From a bacterium (GTDB lineage: Bacteria > Actinomycetota > Acidimicrobiia > Spongiisociales > ZC4RG35), in assembly GCA_028823995.1 (NCBI GenBank), contig JAPPFD010000004.1, positions 1 through 55,763 of the forward strand: a stretch of DNA of 55,763 nucleotides, in the 5' to 3' direction. The notes under the pieces were generated by a model. That model saw nothing but the letters and a program-made list of their open reading frames with translations. It made no database searches and had not been told where the DNA came from. Shown one piece after another: positions 37,680-45,857 of this stretch; position 1 is the stretch's first letter, and the number at the start of each line of letters is the position of its first letter. The translations under genes were made by a program, and so were the position numbers.

Positions 37680-38861
37680 TCAGGAAGCCGATCGGTCATC
37701 GTGCACCACGCGACCGGACTGTATCACCAGGGAGATTCCTCTCATCGCCGACACGTCCGACAACGGGTTTTCATCCACCGCGACCAGATCGGCCACTTTG
37801 CCCTGCTCAACAGTACCGATCTGCGACTCCAATCCCAAGAGGCGGGCAGCGTTGGATGTGGCCCCGGCCAGGGCCAGGTGGGGGCGAAGCCCGGCCCCTT
37901 GCATGAGTTCCATCTCATGCACCGTCACCGAGGTCCCCCCGATGGGATCTCCGGGGGGATAGTCGGTCCCGTTGACCAAGGTGACCCCCGCCGCCACCGC
38001 CCGGCGGATGCTGGCCAGGTGCATGGGCCCCACTTGCAGGGACGTCTCGATCTGGAACTCCTCGAATCCCTTCCAGCGCATCCATTCCTGGGACCGGGTG
38101 CAGCAGAGAGTGGGGGTGAGGAACACCCCCTCGGCGGCCATCCGGCCGGCCGTCTCCTCATCCAGGTCGTAGGCGTGCTCGAAAGATCGGACCCCGGCGT
38201 CCAATGCCCAGTTGATGGCCAGCGACGAACCGGCGTGGGCCACTACGTAGGTCTCCCGTTCGGCCGCCGCCTTGACTGTCGCCTGCATCTCTTCCCGGCT
38301 CATCTCGGGATGGTCGAAGGTTTCTCCCAGGTTGGCGATGCCGCCGGTGATGAACACCTTGATGTGGGAACATCCGGCGTCCAGCTCGGCCAATGCCGCC
38401 TCCCGGAAGGCTTCCGGTCCGTCGGCCAATGCGCTGCCGATCCCGTCGCCATGTCCTCCCGGGACAGATATCGCCCGGCCGGCGCCCACGATCCGGGGAA
38501 CATCGGCCCAGCCTGCCCGCGCCGCCTCGGCCAGCAGCAGGTCGGCCCGGTTCAGTTCATGAACGCACCGGAGCGTCGTCACTCCTGCCCGAAGCGCGTC
38601 CTGTGCCCGTCCGTAGGCCCGGAGTACGGTGAGCCCCGGGTTCTCGCCTTCGTCGAGGGCCGAAAAGGGATACACCATCGACAGGTGAGTGTGCACTGAT
38701 ATGAGACCTGGAACCAGGTAGCGTCCACCCAGGCTCATTCGCTCCCCGGCGCCCGGATGCTTGCGGATGGCGCCGATCCTTCCCCCGGTTATCTCCACAC
38801 TGACGCCGTCTCGGACCTGTCCACGGACAACATCGACTACCCTGGCGTCGGTCAACCACAC
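37680..38861 (-). CDS. Amidohydrolase superfamily protein, copy 1
   Basis: A metal-dependent hydrolase of about 393 residues with the TIM-barrel amidohydrolase ligands: the HxH pair in LISVHTHLS, the carboxylated-Lys candidate in HIKVFITGG, His in YVVAHAGSS and SFEHAYDLD, and the Asp in NGTDYPPGD. It resembles imidazolonepropionase-like or Xaa-Pro dipeptidase-type members. GTG 38861 is preferred to TTG 38867, since AAAGAGG lies about 6 nt upstream and the paralogue starts at the same place (WLTDAR). It is followed by hyuA after 26 nt, so it may supply or use the substrate of that enzyme. Confidence 0.88.
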   Translation of the reverse strand: MWLTDARVVDVVRGQVRDGVSVEITGGRIGAIRKHPGAGERMSLGGRYLVPGLISVHTHLSMVYPFSALDEGENPGLTVLRAYGRAQDALRAGVTTLRCVHELNRADLLLAEAARAGWADVPRIVGAGRAISVPGGHGDGIGSALADGPEAFREAALAELDAGCSHIKVFITGGIANLGETFDHPEMSREEMQATVKAAAERETYVVAHAGSSLAINWALDAGVRSFEHAYDLDEETAGRMAAEGVFLTPTLCCTRSQEWMRWKGFEEFQIETSLQVGPMHLASIRRAVAAGVTLVNGTDYPPGDPIGGTSVTVHEMELMQGAGLRPHLALAGATSNAARLLGLESQIGTVEQGKVADLVAVDENPLSDVSAMRGISLVIQSGRVVHDDRSAS

Positions 38862-38876
38862 TTCCAACCTCTTTGT

Positions 38877-38981
38877 TCAAGTCTCTCGGGAGGGCAGGGG
38901 CCCCACTCTGGCGGTGTTAGCCATGGCGTCGACAAAGGTCCTGCCCATGTCCACCGCCAGGCGGTGTTCCAGTGCAGTCAC
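38877..38981 (-). pseudogene. hyuA relic: N-terminal 34 codons only
   Basis: A frame from GTG 38981 behind a good ribosome-binding site (GGGAGAGAAG) reads EHRLAVDMGRTFVDAMANT and stops after 34 residues at TGA 38877. It matches the start of the intact hyuA (KYRLAVDIGGTFVDAIS), after which the similarity ends, so most of the gene has been deleted. The first conserved Gly of the phosphate loop is already Arg. It sits between the two amidohydrolase copies exactly where a second hyuA would be expected after duplication of an amidohydrolase-hyuA pair. Confidence 0.8.
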
Positions 38982-39007
38982 CTTCTCTCCCCTGAGGGAG
39001 GTGGACG

Positions 39008-40189
39008 TCAGGAAGACGGCCGGTCGTCGCGGACCACCCTGCCGGACTGCATGACGAAGGAGATGTTCCGCATGGCCGCCACGCCGTCGAGGGGGTTGTC
39101 TTCCACAGCCACCAGGTCGGCGACCTTTCCCTCCTCAACGGTGCCGATCTCCGACTCCAGTCCCAGCAGCCGGGCGGCGTTGGAGGTGGCGCCCCGGAGC
39201 GCCAGGTGGGGGTGGAGGCCGGCCCCCTCCATGAGTCCCATCTCGTACACCGCCACCGAGGTGTCCTCGATCGGATCCCCGGGGGGATAGTCGGTGCCGT
39301 TGACCATGGTCACCCCGGCCGCGATCGCCCGCTGGATGCTGGCCAGGTGCATCGGTCCCACTTCCAGCGACGACTCGATCTGGAATTCCTCGAACCCCTT
39401 CCACCGCATCCACTCCTGGGAGCGGGTGACGCACAGCGTGGGAGTGAGGAACACTCCCTTCGCCGCCATCCGGCCGGCGGTGTCGGCGTCCAGGTCGTAG
39501 GCGTGCTCGAAGGAGCGGACCCCGGCGTCCAGCGCCCAGTTGATGGCCAGCGACGATCCGGCGTGGGCCACGACGTAGGTGTCGTGGTGTCGCGTGGCGC
39601 TCACGGTGGCCGCCATTTCCTCGCGGGTCATCTCCGGGTGGTCGAACTGCTCCCCCAGCCCGGCGATGCCTCCGGTGATGAACACCTTGATGTGGGAGCA
39701 TCCCGCGTCCAACTCGGCCAGGGCGGCCTCCCGGAAGGCCTCGGGTCCGTCGGCCAGGACGCTGCCCATGCCGTCGCCGTGACCGCCGGTGGTCGAGAGC
39801 GCCCTGCCGGCGCCCACGATCCGGGGGACGTCGGCCCATCCCGCCCGGGCGGCCTCGGCCAGCAACAGGTCGGCCTGGTTTTGCTCGTGGACGCAGCGGA
39901 TGGTGGTCACTCCCGCCCGGAGGGCGTCCTGGGCCCGCTGGTAGGAGCGGAGCACCGTCAGCCCCGGGTTCTCGTTCAAGTCTATGGAGGAGAAGGGGTA
40001 CACCACCGACAGGTGGGTGTGGACCGAGATGAGTCCGGGAACGAGGTACCGTCCACCAAGGCTCATCCGCTCTCCGGCACCCGGCTGTTCTTGGATGGCT
40101 CCGATCCTGCCCCCCGAGATCTCCACGCTCACCCCGTCCCGGATCTCTCCTCTCTCAACATCGACCATCCTGGCATCGGTTAACCACAT
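39008..40189 (-). CDS. Amidohydrolase superfamily protein, copy 2
   Basis: A protein of about 393 residues that is roughly 85 percent identical to copy 1 by eye and keeps every metal ligand (VHTHLS, IKVFITGGIAG, VVAHAGSS, FEHAYDLD, GTDYPPGD). The second ATG of ATGATG (40189) is preferred because AGGAGA is then 6 nt upstream and the N-terminus matches the paralogue. That ATG shares one base with the stop of the CsaB/glycosyltransferase gene (TGATG), so the two are translationally coupled. Confidence 0.88.
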   Translation of the reverse strand: MWLTDARMVDVERGEIRDGVSVEISGGRIGAIQEQPGAGERMSLGGRYLVPGLISVHTHLSVVYPFSSIDLNENPGLTVLRSYQRAQDALRAGVTTIRCVHEQNQADLLLAEAARAGWADVPRIVGAGRALSTTGGHGDGMGSVLADGPEAFREAALAELDAGCSHIKVFITGGIAGLGEQFDHPEMTREEMAATVSATRHHDTYVVAHAGSSLAINWALDAGVRSFEHAYDLDADTAGRMAAKGVFLTPTLCVTRSQEWMRWKGFEEFQIESSLEVGPMHLASIQRAIAAGVTMVNGTDYPPGDPIEDTSVAVYEMGLMEGAGLHPHLALRGATSNAARLLGLESEIGTVEEGKVADLVAVEDNPLDGVAAMRNISFVMQSGRVVRDDRPSS

Positions 40190-42876
40190 CATCTTTCTCC
40201 TTGCTCTGATCCTTCCAAGCTTTCGACAACTGTCCGGGCCCTGGCCAGCCAGGAATTCTCTTCTCCCCTACGACGAAGCGTATCGCGGACATCCGGGTCC
40301 CTGGAGTCGGCCAGCGCCAGATCCAGGGCCCCGGACATGCCCGCAGCACTGGAATAGGATCGCACCTCCGGAAAGGCCACCACCTCGGGCATCTCGCTGC
40401 ATACCACGGGCTTGCCACCTGCGAAGTACTCGAAGAGCTTCAGGGGGGAAGTCGACCGGGTGATGTCGTCCACCACGAAGGGAATCATCGCCACGTCGAA
40501 GGACTGAAGCCACCGGGGCAGGTCTCCATAGGGCTGGGCGGTTATCCACTCGACATTGGGGAGGGTGAATAGCGGACGGTCCCGGGTGCTCTGATCATAT
40601 GGAGGGCCAATCAGGAGAAAGTTCCAGTCGCTTCGCATCTCGGCCACCTCGGTGAGCAGGTCGTAGTCCAGCCACCGGGCGATTGCGCCGTAGTAACCGA
40701 CGATGGGCCGGCCCTCGCGCAGAAAACGTTGCAGGACGGGATGGGCAGGAGAAGAGCCCTGCCAATTGGCGAAGTGCTCGAACTCCACCGCGTTGGGGAG
40801 GTAGATGGCGTCGGGACGCGGCTGACTGGCCCGTTCCAGCAGGCTCCGGGCGCTGGCAGTGATCATCCCGGCATTGGCCAGTCCGAGGGAGTGAAGTCTT
40901 CTCAGTTTGTTCAGGTCATAACCGTCGAAGACCTCTATCTCGTCTATCCAGTCGTACACCGTTCGGGTGCCCTCCGGATAGCGGGACGCCTGCTCCCAGT
41001 TGTAGGTAATCGCCCACACCAGGGGATCGGGCAAGTCGTGCAGGACTTCCTGGGGTCCGTTGTACAGGAATAGGCGGGGCTCGATCTCGTCCCAACCCGG
41101 CGGGCTCTGCTTGGAGTTGTCATAGATCACCGTGTATCCCAACCGAGAAAAGGCCTGGGCAAGTTGCTGGGGTCGCTGGAACAGATGGATGTACCACTCG
41201 ATTGTGGGAAGAAACACCACCACCCCCTTGCTTTCTGCTATCCGGCCGGTGACCTGGGGGGGAATCGGCGGCGCCGAGGGGTGGGGATTCTGGAGTCCGG
41301 GGGTTTCTGCGTCAGGTATCCCGCCAGCCCTTTTGCGCCGAAGCCTGTGGCGGATCCTCCAGTACTTGGTGACCAGTTTGATGGCGCGGGTCTGGCGGAG
41401 ATTGTCCAGTTCCAGTTGAAGGAGGTCACCTCTTCGCTCGGCATGAGCATGGTGATCCTGAGACGCCTCCAACTGCCCTGTAACCGACTGCAACCGCCCT
41501 GTGACCGCATGCAACCGCCCTGTGACGGCCTGTAGTTCTTCTTCGCCCCGGTTAACCCGCTTCCGCAGATCCACGTTCTCCGACCGGCTCTCATCCAACT
41601 CGACTTGGACTCCCGAGAGATTCCGGGTCAACGCCAGGGCAATCTCTTGTTGGATCCCTTGATGCGCGGTGGTCTGTGTCGGCTCCGAGCCCTCCCGAAT
41701 GGCGTCCTCTATTAACGAAGGGATCGTGCTGGCGCGACTGGCCATCGACTCCGCCCACTCGTACATCAGATGGGATTGATCGGCATAGTCGTGCCACAGG
41801 CTGCGGAGCGTTTCGGGCAGCCGGCCCCATGACTCAGGCTCATCGGCTAGGCACCAGGGCGCCAGACCGATTTCCTCGGCCATGCGGGACACTTTGGGAT
41901 CGTAAGAGATCGAGACGGAGGGAGTACGCCCCATGGCGGCCAGGATCATCCCGTGCAGACGCATGTTGACGGCCATGTCGCTTCGACCGAAGGCTGTGAT
42001 CATTTGCTCGGCGCCGAGGCCAGGGGGGACTATCTGTACTTCGGGGATGTGCAACCGCTCGGCAATCCGCTCACAACAACGCCGGTCATCGAAGTTACCC
42101 GACCCTATTTCCTGCATTGGAACGAACAGCACTGCTCCCCCGTTCTCCTGCCAGAAGAGGTCCAGCGCCCGGGCCAGATTGTGTTCCCGCTCGGCCTGGG
42201 TCTCCTCCCTCCCCCAAGAGCGGGGTGCTACAGCTAATAGTGGTCGAGGGAGATTGGAGATAGTTCTGTTCAGATCGGGGGGCAGATCGATCCGGTTGAC
42301 CAGCCAAGCAGGGTCCCCCACCACCAAAGCGTCAGCAATGCCGAGCGACTCGAGTTCAGCTCGGTCCTGGCTGGTGCGTACCGTGAATGCCGAGGAGACC
42401 TCGGCCAACGCCTCGACCCAGCGCGGGGAACCGGGACTGAGGAAGGGACCTACCCCCACGCCCCAGGCCAAAACGGGCCTTCCCGCCGCGGCCCCAGCCA
42501 GAGCAGGGCCCAGGTAGCCAGGGATATCCGCCGCGTCGCGACTGAGTGCGTGCTCCGGCTGGAAACCCCACTGATCGGAGAGAAGTCCCCCTCCACCCAC
42601 AATCAACAGCCGGGACCGGTATGCCTCCGAGAGGACCGCCGGAATGTCGGTCCGGTCCACCGCCTGGACGCCGTGGGTGCGAGCGGTGTCCTCCGGATCG
42701 CCGGACGCCACAGTCCACCTGCCATCTGGGAACTTGTCCCGCAGGAGGGTCAACATCCCGGCTAGGATTGCCTCATCACCGAGGTTCTTGAATCCGTAGT
42801 GACCGATTATGAGTGCGTCGGGCGGGGCCGGGTTCGTCTCTGAGTTGTGCGGGCGCTCCGAATCGACACTGGTCAC
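40189..42876 (-). CDS. CsaB-type polysaccharide pyruvyltransferase fused to a glycosyltransferase
   Basis: About 895 residues in three parts. Residues about 20-370 match CsaB/polysaccharide pyruvyltransferases: GHYGFKNLGDEAILAGML, LLIVGGGGLLSDQ, VLAWGVGVGPF, AVNMRLHGMILAAMG and SISYDPKVSRMAEEIGL. Residues about 405-500 form a coiled coil with near-identical heptads (LQAVTGRLHAVTGRLQSVTG). Residues about 520-890 look like a GT-B glycosyltransferase (FLPTIEWYIHLFQRPQQLAQ, IVGYYGAIARWLDYDLL, STSPLKLFEYFAGGKPVVCS). CsaB adds pyruvate from phosphoenolpyruvate to a wall polysaccharide, the ligand of SLH domains. I place the start at GTG 42876, where domain similarity begins; the longer frame to 43086 reads as non-protein. 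No membrane helix is seen. Confidence 0.85.
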   Translation of the reverse strand: MTSVDSERPHNSETNPAPPDALIIGHYGFKNLGDEAILAGMLTLLRDKFPDGRWTVASGDPEDTARTHGVQAVDRTDIPAVLSEAYRSRLLIVGGGGLLSDQWGFQPEHALSRDAADIPGYLGPALAGAAAGRPVLAWGVGVGPFLSPGSPRWVEALAEVSSAFTVRTSQDRAELESLGIADALVVGDPAWLVNRIDLPPDLNRTISNLPRPLLAVAPRSWGREETQAEREHNLARALDLFWQENGGAVLFVPMQEIGSGNFDDRRCCERIAERLHIPEVQIVPPGLGAEQMITAFGRSDMAVNMRLHGMILAAMGRTPSVSISYDPKVSRMAEEIGLAPWCLADEPESWGRLPETLRSLWHDYADQSHLMYEWAESMASRASTIPSLIEDAIREGSEPTQTTAHQGIQQEIALALTRNLSGVQVELDESRSENVDLRKRVNRGEEELQAVTGRLHAVTGRLQSVTGQLEASQDHHAHAERRGDLLQLELDNLRQTRAIKLVTKYWRIRHRLRRKRAGGIPDAETPGLQNPHPSAPPIPPQVTGRIAESKGVVVFLPTIEWYIHLFQRPQQLAQAFSRLGYTVIYDNSKQSPPGWDEIEPRLFLYNGPQEVLHDLPDPLVWAITYNWEQASRYPEGTRTVYDWIDEIEVFDGYDLNKLRRLHSLGLANAGMITASARSLLERASQPRPDAIYLPNAVEFEHFANWQGSSPAHPVLQRFLREGRPIVGYYGAIARWLDYDLLTEVAEMRSDWNFLLIGPPYDQSTRDRPLFTLPNVEWITAQPYGDLPRWLQSFDVAMIPFVVDDITRSTSPLKLFEYFAGGKPVVCSEMPEVVAFPEVRSYSSAAGMSGALDLALADSRDPDVRDTLRRRGEENSWLARARTVVESLEGSEQGER
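41455..41535. repeat. 21-bp tandem repeat encoding coiled-coil heptads
   Basis: Units around CGACTGCAACCGCCCTGTGA repeat about three times and encode LQAVTGR-type heptads in the linker of the pyruvyltransferase/glycosyltransferase fusion. Copy-number change here would lengthen or shorten the linker without a frameshift. Confidence 0.75.
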
Positions 42877-42913
42877 GACCTCAAGGTTATCACAGCAAGT
42901 ACTAGGACTCCGT

Positions 42914-44176
42914 ATGCAAGTTGACCTGCCTTCTGCCCTGAAAGCCGTCGATGACCTGGGGGGATACCAAAGAGAATTGCTTGCCTCCCTGGTGTCTGCG
43001 CCCAGCGTCAGGGCCGAGCCGACCGATGTGCATGAGCTGTGCGCCGCCGAGTTGGAGAGGGCGGGGATGGCGGTGGATTCAATCACACCCCGGGTGGATG
43101 AGTTGGAGCGCCATCCCGAATGGAGCCCGCCCGATCCGGCCGTCGGCGTGGCCGAGCCCGGGCGGTTGGTGAGCGTGGTCGGGTCGGCCGGGGAGGGTCC
43201 GGGGATCTTGCTCTTCGCTCACATCGACACGGAGAGACCCGACCCCCGGGAGGACTGGGAGACCGATCCCTACCAGGCCACGGAGGTGGGAGGCCGGGTC
43301 TACGGGGTGGGGACCGCCGACGACAAGGCGGGGGTGGTGTCGGTGCTGGCCGCCGCCCGGGCCCTTGTACCCCGTCTGCGGGGAGTGCGGCTGGTGGTGG
43401 GACTGGTGCACGGAAAGCTCGGAGGTGGGCTGGGGACCCTGCCGGCCATGGCCGGCGTGGGAGAGGTGGACTCCGCGGTCTACTGCCATCCGGCCGAGAC
43501 CGGCAAGGGCATGACCCACTTCAAGATCGCCAGCCGGGGCTTCTTCGGCTTCCGCGTCGAGACCGAGGGGCGGCGGCCCGATCCGGTGGAGATCCGCACG
43601 CCTCTCTCCGAGGACCCGCGCCAGGGTATCAATGCTTTCGGTCGGTTGCGGGGAGTCCTGGAGGAGGTCGACCGGTGGGCCGACCGCGAAGGGGTGCTGT
43701 GCTCGGTGAACCGGGTCTCGGCGGGTACCGACCCGGTCGTGCTGCCCGAGCGGGCGGTGGCGGAGGGCGCCGTCTGGTTCCGCCGCGGGACGGTGACCGA
43801 GGTGTGCGAGAGCCTGAAGGCGGCTGCGTTGCGGGCCGGCGCCGGGTCCATTCAGATGTTCGGGATGCGGTCCAACCCCGCAGAGATCCCTGCGGATCAC
43901 CCGTTGGTGGCTGCGACGACGACGGCCATCGCCCTCGAGACCGGGGTCACCCCCGGCCTTTATCCGGCTCACGTGGCCTCGGACATCCGCTTTCCCATCC
44001 GGTGCCTGAATGCGCCCACGGTTGGCTTCGGGGCCCTGGGCGGGAACTTCTACGGCCCCAACGAGTGGGTGGACACAGCAGACATGCACCGGGCCATCCG
44101 GGTGCTGGTCAGGATCGCCTCGGCCTGGGCCGAACAGGCCGGCGGGGGGACGCCGTGGCCTCCGTTGGGTGGCTGA
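42914..44176 (+). CDS. M20-family peptidase-like protein lacking key residues
   Basis: A 420-residue protein with the fold order of M20 zinc amidohydrolases (ArgE/DapE/CPG2 type). The first metal His and Asp are there (H103 and D105 in FAHIDTERPD), as is the bridging Asp region (GVGTADDKAGVVS). The Glu-Glu pair that supplies the catalytic base and a metal ligand reads Gly167-Lys168 (LVHGKLGGG). The C-terminal metal His in the usual GxxxH..dE motif is replaced in NFYGPNEWVD. It may be a pseudoenzyme or have another activity. It begins at ATG 42914 with AGGAC upstream, divergent from the pyruvyltransferase gene 37 bp away, so the two share a promoter region. Confidence 0.8.
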   Translation: MQVDLPSALKAVDDLGGYQRELLASLVSAPSVRAEPTDVHELCAAELERAGMAVDSITPRVDELERHPEWSPPDPAVGVAEPGRLVSVVGSAGEGPGILLFAHIDTERPDPREDWETDPYQATEVGGRVYGVGTADDKAGVVSVLAAARALVPRLRGVRLVVGLVHGKLGGGLGTLPAMAGVGEVDSAVYCHPAETGKGMTHFKIASRGFFGFRVETEGRRPDPVEIRTPLSEDPRQGINAFGRLRGVLEEVDRWADREGVLCSVNRVSAGTDPVVLPERAVAEGAVWFRRGTVTEVCESLKAAALRAGAGSIQMFGMRSNPAEIPADHPLVAATTTAIALETGVTPGLYPAHVASDIRFPIRCLNAPTVGFGALGGNFYGPNEWVDTADMHRAIRVLVRIASAWAEQAGGGTPWPPLGG

Positions 44177-44282
44177 GGGGTTCGTTTTCGGTAGATCGGT
44201 TCGGATGTTGGGGAAGGAGAGGCGTGAACGGCAATTTCCCCATGTGCTGAACCGGTCTGGCAATCTTTTAGGCTTTCTAGCA

Positions 44283-44311
44283 TTGTTTTGTAACGCCCCA
44301 TGTAATACAAT
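44283..44311 (+). promoter_or_regulatory. Promoter for the HNH gene, leaderless arrangement
   Basis: TTGTTT (44283-44288), 17 nt, TACAAT (44306-44311), then the ATG 7 nt after the -10 box. The transcript would begin at or within a base of the start codon and no ribosome-binding site exists, which points to a leaderless mRNA. CATTGT (44281-44286) and ACAATG (44307-44312) also form an inverted repeat over the two boxes. Confidence 0.65.
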
Positions 44312-44317
44312 GGTGTC

Positions 44318-45580
44318 ATGGGAGTTGAAGAATCGAGGGGCCGACCCGCAGACGGCGGTCGGGTGTCGGATCGCAACCGGGCCAGGTTCGTGCCGCCCGC
44401 GGCTTCGCTGTCCGAGGCGTCGATATCGGACCTGCGCCAACAGATCCGCTCCATCACCCGGGCAGAGTCCCAGGCCGCGGCGGCCCGGGGACGGGTAGCG
44501 GCCGAGTACACCCGCCGGCTGGGGCAGAAAGCTGCCGAGAAGATGGTCCGGCAACAGTCGGGACAATCGGCGCGGGGTTCGCGCTCAGAGGTCGAAGTAG
44601 CCAACAAACTCAAGAAACTGCCCGGCACAAGACAAGCCTTCGAAGACGGGGAGATCAGTTACGGTCACGCCCGGATCATCGCCGACACCGCCGACCGGGT
44701 CGGGATCGATGAGGACGAACTGGTCCAAAAGGCCAGGAAGCAGCCGGTGGACGTGTTCGCTCACACCGCCCGCCAACACGAACAGCAGCGATCGGAGGAC
44801 GACGGACTGTCCAAGCTGGAGAGCCAGAAAAAGGCCCGCAAGGCCTGGATAAGGACCGATCGCTCCGACGGGATGGTGGTGTTGGGAGGGCGGTTCGACC
44901 CGATCACCGGCGCTCTGATCAAGGACGCCCTGTCGGTCCGGACCGACCAGATGTGGAGAGAGGAAGACCCCGAGCAGAGACCCACCACCGCCCAGCGCAT
45001 GGCCGACGCCATATCCGGCCTCCTGTGCGAACCCGGCACGACCGAGCCGGGGAAGGAGAAAGCAGACAAGTTCAGGCGCCCGGGAGCCACCTTGTTGTTG
45101 ATCGCCCACTACGACGCCAAGGGCCAGAGGATCAGAGACGCCACCCTCGCCGACGGCACGCCTGTCCCGGTGGCGGTCTTCCGGGATTGGGCCTGTCAGG
45201 GAAGAGTCGTCCCCTCCGTCTTCGACACCCGCGGCCAACCCTTGTGGGTGGGAATGAGCAAACGCCTGGCCACCCGTCCCCAGCGCCTGGCGTTGATCGC
45301 CCGCGACCGGGGGTGCGTGGGATGCGGAGCCGATCCCGCATGGTGCCAGGCCCACCACATCGTCCCCTGGGAAGCTGACGGGCCCACCGACATAGACAAC
45401 CTGGTCCTTTTGTGCAGCCGTTGTCACCACCAGGTCCACGACGACGGGTGGCGAATCCAACAGACCCCCGACGGGAAACGAAGCCTCCGACCCCCCGCCA
45501 AAGGCCACCGCCCACCGCCGTCCAACAAGATCCGCAGGCGCCGCCGATCTGCCAAACCCAAAACCAAACTGCTGTTGTGA
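44318..45580 (+). CDS. DUF222 domain HNH endonuclease
   Basis: A 420-residue protein: a DUF222 region (about residues 30-270, with SYGHARIIADTADRV and FDPITGALIKDALS) and a C-terminal HNH nuclease domain (about 325-385) with CVGCGADPAWCQAHHIVPW and LLCSRCHHQVHDDGW supplying the zinc Cys pairs and catalytic His. A basic tail ends it (KIRRRRRSAKPKTKLLL). DUF222-HNH proteins are multicopy in actinobacteria, for example in the REP13E12 repeats of mycobacteria, and are thought to be mobile; their target is unknown. Translation likely starts on a leaderless transcript. About 170 bp beyond its end lies an 11-bp inverted repeat (45750-45824). Confidence 0.9.
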   Translation: MGVEESRGRPADGGRVSDRNRARFVPPAASLSEASISDLRQQIRSITRAESQAAAARGRVAAEYTRRLGQKAAEKMVRQQSGQSARGSRSEVEVANKLKKLPGTRQAFEDGEISYGHARIIADTADRVGIDEDELVQKARKQPVDVFAHTARQHEQQRSEDDGLSKLESQKKARKAWIRTDRSDGMVVLGGRFDPITGALIKDALSVRTDQMWREEDPEQRPTTAQRMADAISGLLCEPGTTEPGKEKADKFRRPGATLLLIAHYDAKGQRIRDATLADGTPVPVAVFRDWACQGRVVPSVFDTRGQPLWVGMSKRLATRPQRLALIARDRGCVGCGADPAWCQAHHIVPWEADGPTDIDNLVLLCSRCHHQVHDDGWRIQQTPDGKRSLRPPAKGHRPPPSNKIRRRRRSAKPKTKLLL

Positions 45581-45749
45581 AAAACGGAACCAGGCCGCGA
45601 AACAATCCTCCCCCACAGGCCGACTCCCCGCGCCATACGTACCCAAACTGACTGTCAGCTACTCAAGAACCAACCGTTCGGGACCAGAGCTCAACCCGGA
45701 CCGGCACAACCAAAACAAGCGAACCCCAGCCCCACCCGGGCCTGGAACC

Positions 45750-45824
45750 TCGCGAAAAACAACGGAATGGAGGTGGCGGCGGGAGGGCCCAGAGGGGACC
45801 AAACCGGACACCCGTTTTTCGCGA
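45750..45824. repeat. Perfect 11-bp inverted repeat with TCGCGAAAA motifs
   Basis: TCGCGAAAAAC (45750-45760) and GTTTTTCGCGA (45814-45824) are exact reverse complements around 53 bp. The same TCGCGAAAA core occurs in three other intergenic regions of the window (17355, 31849 and 49413). It lies between the HNH gene and the convergent SDR gene. Confidence 0.75.
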
Positions 45825-45857
45825 CTTAGGTTTTGTAGGTGGGTTGGCTACCGGGGG

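Noticed and set aside
44318..45580. The HNH gene as part of an intron, intein or phage
   Set aside because: DUF222-HNH proteins are free-standing, and no split gene, attachment site or phage gene lies beside it.
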